DNA of 44,080 nucleotides, taken from positions 1 through 44,080 of the forward strand of contig JAJYXU010000090.1 in assembly GCA_021801605.1 (NCBI GenBank), written 5' to 3'. The stretch's first letter is position 1. Every line of letters begins with the position of its first letter. Made by a program: the position numbers and the translations under genes. This document shows, one piece after another, positions 10,400 to 18,075 of the stretch. Below the pieces are notes generated by a model. It did no database searches, was not told the DNA's origin, and was given only the letters and a program-made list of their open reading frames with translations. Source of the stretch: Bacteroidota bacterium (GTDB lineage: Bacteria > Bacteroidota > Ignavibacteria > Ignavibacteriales > Melioribacteraceae).

Positions 10400-10876
10400 T
10401 CACCTTCTAATATAATGATGAACCGTGAAATCCGTAAACAATTCATTTGAGTCGAGTTGCCATTTTGTTCCGTCTATCTCAGGGAAGTAAACATCTCCTT
10501 CAGTCTCAAAATTCATTTCGGAAATAATCATCTCATCGGCTTCATTAATAACTTGATTAAATATTTCCCCGCCGCCGATGATGTAAACTTTTTCATAAAT
10601 GCTGGTTTTGCAGAAATCCAATGCGTGTTGAAGTGAATAGAAAATTACGACTTCATGAAATGAAGTTTGAAAATCTTTGTTCCCGGTTACAACTATATTC
10701 AGTCTTCCTTCGAGTGGTTTGCCGATTGCTTCCCAGGTTTTTCTTCCCATAATTACCGGAAAGCCGATTGTATTTTTTTTGAAATGCTGAAGTTCTTCTT
10801 TAGAGTGCCAAGGAATCTTGCCGTCTTTTCCTAATACATTATTTTTTGAGACGGCTGCAATAATTATTTTTTTCAA
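10400..10876 (-). CDS. folA: Dihydrofolate reductase, TTG start
   Basis: A 158-aa dihydrofolate reductase that reduces dihydrofolate to tetrahydrofolate with NADPH. Family segments are IIAAVSKNNVLGKDGKIPWH, FPVIMGRKTWEAIGKPL, RLNIVVTG and VYIIGGGEIFNQ. The start is TTG at 10876: its TTGA overlaps the TGA stop of the upstream PEGA lipoprotein gene by 4 nt, and AGGA lies 8 nt before it, so translation is probably coupled. Its presence beside a ThyX-using genome is mildly unusual because ThyX does not produce dihydrofolate. Confidence 0.94.
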   Translation of the reverse strand: MKKIIIAAVSKNNVLGKDGKIPWHSKEELQHFKKNTIGFPVIMGRKTWEAIGKPLEGRLNIVVTGNKDFQTSFHEVVIFYSLQHALDFCKTSIYEKVYIIGGGEIFNQVINEADEMIISEMNFETEGDVYFPEIDGTKWQLDSNELFTDFTVHHYIRR

Positions 10877-11178
10877 TAATTATTCCTAAAATTAACAGTA
10901 ATGAATCTCTTCTCTCCGGAGTGGATATTTACAATAACGGACTCGTCTGCATATCCGCTTAATCTGAGTTTTATTGTATAACTCCCGGGTAATACGCTTG
11001 TTAAACTGTCTGGAGTAGTTTTTCCGGTTTTATTATTTTCGAAATAAATATCGGCTCCGCCGGGTAATGAACTTAAATAAATTGTACCGGTAGTTATCTC
11101 ATCTTCAAACTCAACAATATTTTCTCTACAGCTCAAAAATGCAACTAACATCATCAAAAGTAGAAAAAACTTTTTCAT
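10873..11178 (-). CDS. Small PEGA-domain lipoprotein
   Basis: A 101-aa protein. The N-terminus (MKKFFLLLMMLVAFLSC) is a lipoprotein signal with a lipobox ending at Cys17. The rest is one PEGA domain: GTIYLSSLPGGADIYFENNK followed by TGKTTPDSLTSVLPGSYTIK and a repeat-like beta ending. PEGA domains are surface beta-sandwiches of uncertain ligand. The start at 11178 is chosen because GGAG lies about 10 nt before it and the signal begins there; the open frame extends 21 residues further upstream without a signal. It is coupled to folA by a 4-nt overlap, though a functional link is not obvious. Confidence 0.8.
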   Translation of the reverse strand: MKKFFLLLMMLVAFLSCRENIVEFEDEITTGTIYLSSLPGGADIYFENNKTGKTTPDSLTSVLPGSYTIKLRLSGYADESVIVNIHSGEKRFITVNFRNNY

Positions 11179-11347
11179 ACCAATTTCTCCACCAATTTTT
11201 TGGCGGAAATAGTAATCTGTTAGCCGAGAATTACAATCCAAAATTTTATCACTAGTATTAAGATAAAGAAAATTATTAAAAGTTTGGTGGGCATGACTAA
11301 GTGTTTTTGTGAGTTAGGCGCTGGGTAGCTGACTTTACCTAAGATGA

Positions 11348-14041
11348 TTACTGTATTAGCTCATCAACCTTTGTAACAGTTTTATACGTTACAGTTGGAA
11401 ATTCTTCGAAATGTTTTTTGCCGCATTTGATTTTATAATTCTCTGATGAATAAAGTTTCTGAGGATCTAAAGAGTATTTGGTTTCTGCAACAAAGTAAAT
11501 CTTTTCATCATTCTTTAGAATTAAAGCCCAGTCGGGATTGTAAGTGCCAATAGGAGTTTTAATAACAAACCAGTGCGGAAGTTTTATGTAGAACTCGATA
11601 TTCTCATTCGATTCACAATCTTTTGCAAACTGTTCTTCGACTTTGGATTGAAATTCAATGTAATTGTATAGAGTTTTGTTTTGGTTTTTAACCTTATGCA
11701 AGTTTTCCCGGTAAGCTTCTATTTCATCTCTAGCAAACAATTCCATTTTGTAATATTCTGTGTCACCAAGTTTCTCGTATTTAATTCCTTCAATCATCAA
11801 ATCAGTAAGAACCGTATTTATTTCTTTAACTGTTTGATCGAGAAAAAGCTGCGGATTCTTTAAGACATCTTTTAATCTGTTAGAAGATTTCAATATGTTG
11901 ATAATTGTAGAGCGTGTGAGTTCGGTTTTATTTTGAATGTAACCGGCGATATCCGGGATTTCATTTGGGAGATCATCAACACGATAAACACCAAAGTTAA
12001 GCTGCTTACCTTCTACACCTTCCTTGACAATACCCACACGAGTCTTAACGGTTTTTATTATTGGTGAACTAATTACCGGCATTTTATTAATAACATCAGA
12101 AGTTTTTTTAATTAATTCTTCTGTTGAGTAATTTACTCTGTAACGGGTTTTGTGTTTTATCTTTTCCCACAGCTCGAGGAAGTTTTTATCAAGCTGAAAA
12201 CCTTTTTTGATATTGACAGTTTCGCGTTTGCGTTTATCTTTTATTTTTCCAGTAAACACAACTCCGCAGTCATCTTCAATTTCTTTTTGAAGTTTTTTGG
12301 CAAAGTCTTCATAGCTCTCATTTGCAATGACTGTTAAGCGGTTGACGTTTTTATCTAAAATTCTTATCCCGGATTGATCAACGCAAAGTCGTAAACCTCT
12401 TCCAATTTCTTGACGCTTCTTCATCTCCGAGTTTGTTTCGTTCAATGTGCATATTTGAAAAACATTCGGATTATCCCACCCTTCGCGTAAAGCAGAGTGA
12501 CTAAAAATAAATCTTAGCGGTTCATCTTTATCAAGCAATCTTTCTTTGTCCTTCATTATCAAATGGTAAGTATCATCATCAGCTTTAGATTCACCGGTGA
12601 AAGAATCTTTGAACTTTCCGGTTTTGTCTTGCGCGAAGTAGCCATTGTGAACGGATTCAACTTGATAATTAAGAGCGGACGGATATTTATTTTTATAAAA
12701 GTTATATGCTTCTTCAAACCAGTTTGAGAATTTACCTTTGACTACATTTCCGGTAGAATCATAATCGCGGTAGTTAGCAACTCTATCAATAAAGAAAAGT
12801 GAAAGAACTTTTACACCGCTTGTTTTCAGTTTTGCTTCTTTGATAAAATGTTCTTCTACAGTTTTCCGGATTTGGATTTTCATTATCTGATCTGTAAGCG
12901 CACCTTGTGTTTCTCCAAGTTGAAGAGTAGTTCCATCGGATAATTCAATCTGACCATCGGCAAAGTTAATTGTTGAAACGAGTAAATTTTTGTATTGATC
13001 GCGGTTGTTTGAAAGCTTGTATAAATCAAAATTTTTTGAATCAACTTTTACGGATTTTCTTTGAACGCCGTTTTCTGTATTGACATCAATTCTGAGTGTT
13101 GCGGTTACTTTTGTTTTTGCCGCTTTTATATCTTCCAACTTGATGAATGCTTTGTTAAAATCGTTTTCCGAAAAGACCGAATCAACTTCGATTTGTTTTA
13201 CCAAACCAAGATCATATGCTTTTACAGGATCAAGTTTGTAAATGAGGTTGTAAATAAACTTGTGAGTTGCAGAATATCTTAAGACGAAAAGAGGATTAAG
13301 ATTTGCAATCGCTTTCTTGCGGATATCAGTCTCCATATTCTGTGGTTCATCTAGAATAACAATCGGTTGAGTGGATTGTATGTATTCAATCGGTCTCTTT
13401 CCGTTTGTGCTATCCCGGTATTGATTAATGATGTTAGAGTCTTTGGCAAAAGAATCTATGCTGATGATAAGAATTTGTATAGCGTTGTTTGTTGCAAAAC
13501 TTTTTAACAGCGGAAGCCGTTTGGAATCATAAACATAATAATTGATTGGAGGACGGTTATAAAGAATTTGGAAATGTTCATCGGTTATTTCGAGATTTTT
13601 TAGAACGCCTTCTCTGATAGCAACACTGGGAACAACAATTACAAATTTTGTAAATCCGTAAACTTTATTCAGCTCGTAAACGGAACGAAGAAAAACATAA
13701 GTTTTGCCGGTTCCGGTTTCCATTTCGATTGTAAAGTTTGGGAAGTTGGTTTCAGATTTGATCTGCTCGTTATTCTCATCGTTATCAGTGTAAGAGATAA
13801 AGTTAAGCTCTGATGAATCATCAATATCGTTTTCTTTCTGAACTGATTTTAGATTGTTAAGAATATCTGTCAGGGTTAATTCAAGCCGGTTGCCAAAACC
13901 AAAATCTGAGAAACCAAGGTCGGAAGAATTTGAGGTGAGTTCAAATTCGCCTTTGTTAATGGTTTGTCCTTCAAACAGTCTTACAACTGAATCGACTGCT
14001 TTTATTTGATAATCTTGTTTAGAATCGAAGTGGAGTTTCAA
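11348..14041 (-). CDS. res: Type III restriction endonuclease Res subunit
   Basis: An 897-aa Res subunit with a superfamily 2 helicase/translocase and a nuclease. Walker A is METGTGKTY (GTGKT 110-114), the DEAD-like box is DEPQ (231-234), motif III is YSAT, and motif VI lies in QEIGRGLRLC. The C-terminal PD-(D/E)XK nuclease is visible as NPDWAL (Asp837) and VAETKYS (Glu853, Lys855), so the enzyme looks intact. Res works only in complex with Mod, cutting near pairs of unmethylated sites after ATP-driven scanning. It is the last gene of a mod, Bro-N, res operon; its ATG overlaps the stop of the Bro-N gene by 4 nt. Confidence 0.95.
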   Translation of the reverse strand: MKLHFDSKQDYQIKAVDSVVRLFEGQTINKGEFELTSNSSDLGFSDFGFGNRLELTLTDILNNLKSVQKENDIDDSSELNFISYTDNDENNEQIKSETNFPNFTIEMETGTGKTYVFLRSVYELNKVYGFTKFVIVVPSVAIREGVLKNLEITDEHFQILYNRPPINYYVYDSKRLPLLKSFATNNAIQILIISIDSFAKDSNIINQYRDSTNGKRPIEYIQSTQPIVILDEPQNMETDIRKKAIANLNPLFVLRYSATHKFIYNLIYKLDPVKAYDLGLVKQIEVDSVFSENDFNKAFIKLEDIKAAKTKVTATLRIDVNTENGVQRKSVKVDSKNFDLYKLSNNRDQYKNLLVSTINFADGQIELSDGTTLQLGETQGALTDQIMKIQIRKTVEEHFIKEAKLKTSGVKVLSLFFIDRVANYRDYDSTGNVVKGKFSNWFEEAYNFYKNKYPSALNYQVESVHNGYFAQDKTGKFKDSFTGESKADDDTYHLIMKDKERLLDKDEPLRFIFSHSALREGWDNPNVFQICTLNETNSEMKKRQEIGRGLRLCVDQSGIRILDKNVNRLTVIANESYEDFAKKLQKEIEDDCGVVFTGKIKDKRKRETVNIKKGFQLDKNFLELWEKIKHKTRYRVNYSTEELIKKTSDVINKMPVISSPIIKTVKTRVGIVKEGVEGKQLNFGVYRVDDLPNEIPDIAGYIQNKTELTRSTIINILKSSNRLKDVLKNPQLFLDQTVKEINTVLTDLMIEGIKYEKLGDTEYYKMELFARDEIEAYRENLHKVKNQNKTLYNYIEFQSKVEEQFAKDCESNENIEFYIKLPHWFVIKTPIGTYNPDWALILKNDEKIYFVAETKYSLDPQKLYSSENYKIKCGKKHFEEFPTVTYKTVTKVDELIQ

Positions 14042-14871
14042 TTTAACTTCCGTTTTTTCTTTTCAGTTAACAGAAGGAAGTTTTCTTTAGATACAACTCT
14101 TTTACCGGTTTCTTTTTCGAGAGCTATTCTTGCGTCGCCGGCAATTTTACCGCCTTTCTTTGCGACAATTTTATTTTCAACAAATCCTTTCGCATCGGTT
14201 TTCTTTGTTATTTCTGTCGTAGATGCTTCGCCCAACATTGTAAAAATCAATTCAAGATCAGTCATATGATCTCGAAGATTTTCACCTTTACCGGGAAGTT
14301 TTTTAACAGTTTTATATTCAGAAGGAGTTAAACCAAATGTAGCTTTGCTTATTTCGGAAGTTAGAATAGCAAACTCAATTTGTTCTTTAACACCGCGTTT
14401 TTTCCACTCATCAGTTAATTCATCTCTAACAGCAATACCGCGTAATCTTTTTTCAATCCATTCATCGCTGTAACCTTTGGCTCTGTAAATTTCTCTAACT
14501 CTTTTTGAGGCAAGCTCGGGGTTTTCGATTTCTTCCAGGCGTTCGTAACCAACTTTGGCAAGCCAGCGTTTGAACGGTTCGGCTTTGGGCGAAGGAATAG
14601 ATTGGATTATTCTAAACAGACCTTCTACAGTTGCCGCTTGAATTTTGCGTTTTTTCCCATCTGCGGCAGTCATTTCAAGGGGGGGACAAATTGTCCCCCA
14701 GTTGAAATTTAATTCGGAGTCTCTTTTACGCATCTTTTTGATGTAGTCTTTTGCGTTAACAGTATCAGTTAATGCCTCAACAACATCTGCTACAGAGAAA
14801 TACCATTTTTGTTCTTCATCGTTCCAAACAGAGCGGATTTTTTTTGATTTGAAGAGTTTTATGTTGCTCAT
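14038..14871 (-). CDS. Bro-N domain protein encoded between mod and res
   Basis: A 277-aa protein with an N-terminal Bro-N domain (about 1-115) of the phage antirepressor/BRO type: KIRSVWNDEEQKWYFSVADV, then FRIIQSIPSPKAEPFKRWLA. The C-terminal half is basic and helical, with SDEWIEKRLRGIAVRDELTD and EISKATFGLTPSEYK, as in DinD/Bro-like proteins of bacteria. Such proteins bind DNA; a role in this restriction system is inferred only from position. It lies 13 nt after mod and overlaps res by 4 nt, so all three are co-transcribed. An inverted repeat with a G7 run on the plus strand (14679-14699) lies inside it. It may regulate the operon or be a third component. Confidence 0.78.
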   Translation of the reverse strand: MSNIKLFKSKKIRSVWNDEEQKWYFSVADVVEALTDTVNAKDYIKKMRKRDSELNFNWGTICPPLEMTAADGKKRKIQAATVEGLFRIIQSIPSPKAEPFKRWLAKVGYERLEEIENPELASKRVREIYRAKGYSDEWIEKRLRGIAVRDELTDEWKKRGVKEQIEFAILTSEISKATFGLTPSEYKTVKKLPGKGENLRDHMTDLELIFTMLGEASTTEITKKTDAKGFVENKIVAKKGGKIAGDARIALEKETGKRVVSKENFLLLTEKKKRKLN

Positions 14872-14884
14872 TAATTATTCTCTC

Positions 14885-16900
14885 TCATACCGTTCTAAAT
14901 TCTATGTTGGCGTCTTTCATTTGTAAAGCTGTATTTGTTTTAAGCTGGTCATTACCGACAAAAAGTTTATCGAGAGCTATTACATTCTTTGGTTGAAGTT
15001 TTAGTATTGCATCAACAATTGCTTGGTCAATCGCTTCCAGAAGAATTATTATTTCGTTGCTGTTTATGGAATAGTAACCACCCTCTTTAGACGGCACGTA
15101 TGCCGTCTCTACGTTAAGCGGATAACCGGATTTGAGGAGAAGTTCGTAAAACATGTTTTCTTTTTCTGCATTTGGTTTTACTTGATCGTGAAAGATATTC
15201 ATCATTTTTTCAAGGTCTTCCGTGTTTTCTATTACGTCACTGCGCCAGATTTTAAAATTGGAGGGAGCCAACTCAAACACCTTGAAACCCATTTTTTCAC
15301 CGCTGAGACTCTGAGACGCAAAGATTTCGCTCTGCGCCTCTGCGTCTCTGCGGTTAATCTTTTCAATTACTCGGCGGATGCGTTCTTTACAAATGTCCGC
15401 TATTGTTTTATAACCAGCTTTGTAAGCTTCACTGTTTTCGTCTGTCTTTTCCGGAAGCTGAACTAAAATAAATTTTCTGTTACCGCCGTCTTCTTTGTTT
15501 AATTCCATTACCGCTTGTGCTGTTGTCCCGGAACCGGCGAAGAAATCGAGAACTATTCCATCATCCTCTAGGACAACTTCAACCAAAAATTTTATTAGTT
15601 CATAGGGTTTTGGAAAATCCATTATTTTTTTACCAAAAATTTCAACTATTTGATCAGTCCCAGTCTTAGTATTACCAATATCATCAGGAAGTACTGTTTT
15701 TGGATGAATTGTTCCTCGTTCTTTTTCGTACCAAAGTATTCCTTGACGATTAAAGAAAAATTTTAAAACTTTTTGACCTTTTGAATCAAATGTTTCTTTA
15801 TTATCCAACCAAGAAAGTATTTGGTTTCTCATTGCCCAACCCGCACTAATTGTCACAGGATGTTTAAGTTTACCCCCAACAAAAATCATTTTACCATTTT
15901 TTATAAATTCCTTTTCTGATCCACCCAGTTCACTTTCAAATTCTGCATTATCACCTTCGAATTCTATTCCAGCTGGAAAAGTAATTTCACTCTCAGGATT
16001 GTCTGCAGAAATTTTCTTTAAAGCACCGTGTCTTATTGTACCACCATTATTATCACTGAAATACTTCAGACTTTCTTTTGATTTTGCAAAAGATAGAATG
16101 TATTCGTGAGAACCCGTAAAGTGACCAGCTTGTGATCCACTTCTTAAATTCCAAATAAGTTGTGCCAAAAAATTTTCTTCACCAAAAATCTCATTCATAA
16201 TCATGCGTAGGTTATGCACTTCGTTATCATCAATAGAAACAAAGATTACACCGTCATCACGCAATAGATTTCTTGCAAGGTAAAGGCGCGGATACATCAT
16301 ACTTAACCAATTGCTGTGGTAGTGTCCACTGTCTTTACTATTTTTTCTAAACATTCCTTCTTTAAGAAGAAAACCTTCTTCGTCTTTATCACCAATGCGT
16401 TTTAGGTATTCATCTTTAGATTCAGCAAAGCGGTCTGGATAAATGAAGCTATCACTGCCCGTATTATACGGTGGATCGATGTATATCATTTTAATCTTAC
16501 CGAAGTAAGATTTTTGCAATACTTTGAGGACTTCGAGGTTTTCGCCTTCAATGAAAATGTTGCCGTTGTTAATATTGGATTGAGATCCTTCTTCCGATAC
16601 TTCGACTTCGCTCAGTATTGCGGGATCAGAATGACAGAATGATGACTGGATTGGATATGATTCTTCAGGAACTGGAATTAAAGTAGCAGAAGTTCTTTGT
16701 TGAAGAATTCTAAATACTTCTGATTTACCAGCCCAATTAAGATGGTAGCGCTCTTGACTAAGATTGATTTGATTGCCAAGAGTTGCTTGTAATTTTTCCC
16801 AATCGATTTGGTCTTCGGTAAAAGCTTCCGGGTATAGCTCTTTTAATTTTGCAAGTTTTTTTGAAAGGATATCTGATGATTGACCGTCCATACCCGCCAT
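14885..16900 (-). CDS. mod: Type III site-specific DNA (adenine-N6) methyltransferase Mod
   Basis: A 671-aa beta-class methyltransferase: the catalytic motif IV (DPPYNTG, 142-148) comes before the AdoMet motif I (LDFFAGSGTT, about 450). It methylates adenine on one strand and provides target recognition for Res. Three stretches do not look like family sequence and match dispersed DNA repeats: residues 88-107 (HSDPAILSEVEVSEEG), 515-534 (RRDAEAQSEIFASQSLSG) and 597-604 (ETAYVPSK). All keep the frame and lie outside the catalytic motifs, so the enzyme may still work. The gene heads the operon, and a half-copy of a MITE end lies upstream of its start. Confidence 0.93.
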   Translation of the reverse strand: MAGMDGQSSDILSKKLAKLKELYPEAFTEDQIDWEKLQATLGNQINLSQERYHLNWAGKSEVFRILQQRTSATLIPVPEESYPIQSSFCHSDPAILSEVEVSEEGSQSNINNGNIFIEGENLEVLKVLQKSYFGKIKMIYIDPPYNTGSDSFIYPDRFAESKDEYLKRIGDKDEEGFLLKEGMFRKNSKDSGHYHSNWLSMMYPRLYLARNLLRDDGVIFVSIDDNEVHNLRMIMNEIFGEENFLAQLIWNLRSGSQAGHFTGSHEYILSFAKSKESLKYFSDNNGGTIRHGALKKISADNPESEITFPAGIEFEGDNAEFESELGGSEKEFIKNGKMIFVGGKLKHPVTISAGWAMRNQILSWLDNKETFDSKGQKVLKFFFNRQGILWYEKERGTIHPKTVLPDDIGNTKTGTDQIVEIFGKKIMDFPKPYELIKFLVEVVLEDDGIVLDFFAGSGTTAQAVMELNKEDGGNRKFILVQLPEKTDENSEAYKAGYKTIADICKERIRRVIEKINRRDAEAQSEIFASQSLSGEKMGFKVFELAPSNFKIWRSDVIENTEDLEKMMNIFHDQVKPNAEKENMFYELLLKSGYPLNVETAYVPSKEGGYYSINSNEIIILLEAIDQAIVDAILKLQPKNVIALDKLFVGNDQLKTNTALQMKDANIEFRTV
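15089..15112 (-). repeat. GTAG-foot REP-like hairpin inside mod
   Basis: On the minus strand the sequence is GTAG followed by the perfect 8-bp stem AGACGGCA/TGCCGTCT with a 4-nt loop. The layout is the same as in the REP-like units at 17-102. It is translated in frame as residues 597-604 of Mod. Confidence 0.6.
15301..15356. repeat. Family A repeat translated in frame inside mod
   Basis: The arms GAGACGCA (15313-15320) and TGCGTCTC (15341-15348) pair perfectly, and the surrounding text (GCGCCTCTGCG; CTCTGCGGTT) matches the intergenic family A repeat at 2451-2522. It encodes residues 515-534 of Mod. Confidence 0.65.
16582..16637. repeat. Dispersed repeat translated in frame inside mod (LSEVE type)
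   Basis: On the minus strand it contains CATTCTGATCCC and CTGAGCGAAGTCGAAG, a widespread bacterial intergenic repeat text whose translation is the familiar LSEVE/SEEG peptide. It encodes residues 88-107 of Mod, between the N-terminal region and the NIFIEGENLEVL segment that normally follows. Confidence 0.6.
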
Positions 16901-16973
16901 AGTTATTTATTGTTTGATATTTTCACAAATAATTTAACACAAATTTCAATTAGATATAAATTGTTTTAAATAA

Positions 16974-16992
16974 TTACTTATGAGACAACCTC
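16974..16992 (-). repeat. Solo copy of MITE terminal repeat
   Basis: TTACTTATGAGACAACCTC matches the terminal repeat of the element at 23763-23872 over 19 nt. No partner end is seen within the 73 nt up to mod, so this looks like a remnant or a single end. Confidence 0.55.
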
Positions 16993-17019
16993 CTACAATT
17001 TAATCAATGATTATAAATT

Positions 17020-17943
17020 TCACTGCCACGGTTTCTGCAATCCAAGTGTAATAAGTTTATTTTCAAATTCTATACGTTCACGGTTCTTAGAGAGCTTTCC
17101 TTCAATCATATTCAGCCATCCGAATTCTTCGGCAAGTTTTTTTGCTTCATGCTGGCTGCCGGCAATAAGTTGCTTCATTATTTGTAATTCAAGCGCAGTA
17201 AAACTCATTGCGTTCATCCGGTAATCTTTGAATGCTTCCCATGTAATCGGGCACCATTTACTAACAATTTCATTACCAATAACATTTGCGTAACTGCGGA
17301 TTTCAAGTTGAGCATGGGCATCCATTCGAAGAGCGAGAAAATTCAGCAAGTTATGCAGATCAATTTTCCAATAAGCTTCGGTATAAGTTGAAAGCGGTAA
17401 ATCTTTTCTTGCTTGCTCGCGTGCAACACCAAGCTGCAAGCGCTCTTGATAAATCTCGCGGGCAAACTGTTGCAATTCTTCTTCACGTTCGGAAAGTTTA
17501 CTGCCGATAGCATTATCAAAAAATCCCTCGCTTCCCTGTTTATTATCTATTGCTTGAAAGCGCCATTCGTTTGGATCTGTCTTTTGAGATGAATCAATTG
17601 CCAAAGAGTAACGGGTTGAATATTCGTTCACATTTGCAGTACGATGCCGGATCCATTGGCGCCACGTGTCCATTGGAACGCGTACGTGCAATTTGATTTC
17701 GCACATCTCAAATGGTGTTGTATGAAAGTTGCGGAGAAGATACCGGATCAATCCCCGGTCTTCATTAACTTTTTTAGTCCCCTTGCCGTAAGAAACCCGT
17801 GCCGCTTGAACAATTGATTCATCGCCGCCCATGTAGTCAATCACACGTACAAAACCGTCATCAAGCACAGGAAATTTTTTACCGAGAATTTCTTCGAGTG
17901 AATCTATTTTAATTTTTTCTAAACCTTCAAATTGATTTTCCAT
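17020..17943 (-). CDS. thyX: FAD-dependent thymidylate synthase ThyX
   Basis: A 307-aa ThyX, which methylates dUMP to dTMP using FAD, NADPH and methylene-tetrahydrofolate and releases tetrahydrofolate. The signature RHR-x7-S is present as RHRTANVNEYS (Arg99 to Ser109), with an upstream TPFEMCEIKLHVRVPMDTWRQ segment typical of the family. At 307 residues it is longer than the common 220-250 aa forms, mainly through a longer N-terminus and a helical C-terminal tail. The start ATG at 17943 fits the family. It is monocistronic as far as can be seen, with a family A repeat upstream. Confidence 0.95.
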   Translation of the reverse strand: MENQFEGLEKIKIDSLEEILGKKFPVLDDGFVRVIDYMGGDESIVQAARVSYGKGTKKVNEDRGLIRYLLRNFHTTPFEMCEIKLHVRVPMDTWRQWIRHRTANVNEYSTRYSLAIDSSQKTDPNEWRFQAIDNKQGSEGFFDNAIGSKLSEREEELQQFAREIYQERLQLGVAREQARKDLPLSTYTEAYWKIDLHNLLNFLALRMDAHAQLEIRSYANVIGNEIVSKWCPITWEAFKDYRMNAMSFTALELQIMKQLIAGSQHEAKKLAEEFGWLNMIEGKLSKNRERIEFENKLITLGLQKPWQ

Positions 17944-17975
17944 TTTAATTCTGTCTTATGATAATAGGATTTAAT

Positions 17976-18061
17976 CTTTGCGCTCTCTGCGCCTTCTTGG
18001 CGTTCTTTGCGTGGAATTCTTTCTCGCAAAGACGCAAAGTTTTTCGCAAAGATCGCAAAGT
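17976..18061. repeat. Dispersed palindromic repeat, family A
   Basis: Intergenic repeat between thyX and the glycerate kinase gene with several CTTTGCG and CGCAAAG words; CTTTGCG (18005-18011) pairs with CGCAAAG (18025-18031). It resembles the repeats at 2451-2522 and 42147-42175. Confidence 0.5.
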
Positions 18062-18075
18062 GAATATCAACATTT

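Noticed and set aside
11348-16900. A novel defence island around the type III system
   Set aside because: Neighbours on both sides (folA, PEGA lipoprotein, thyX) are housekeeping or unrelated, and no other defence gene is seen.
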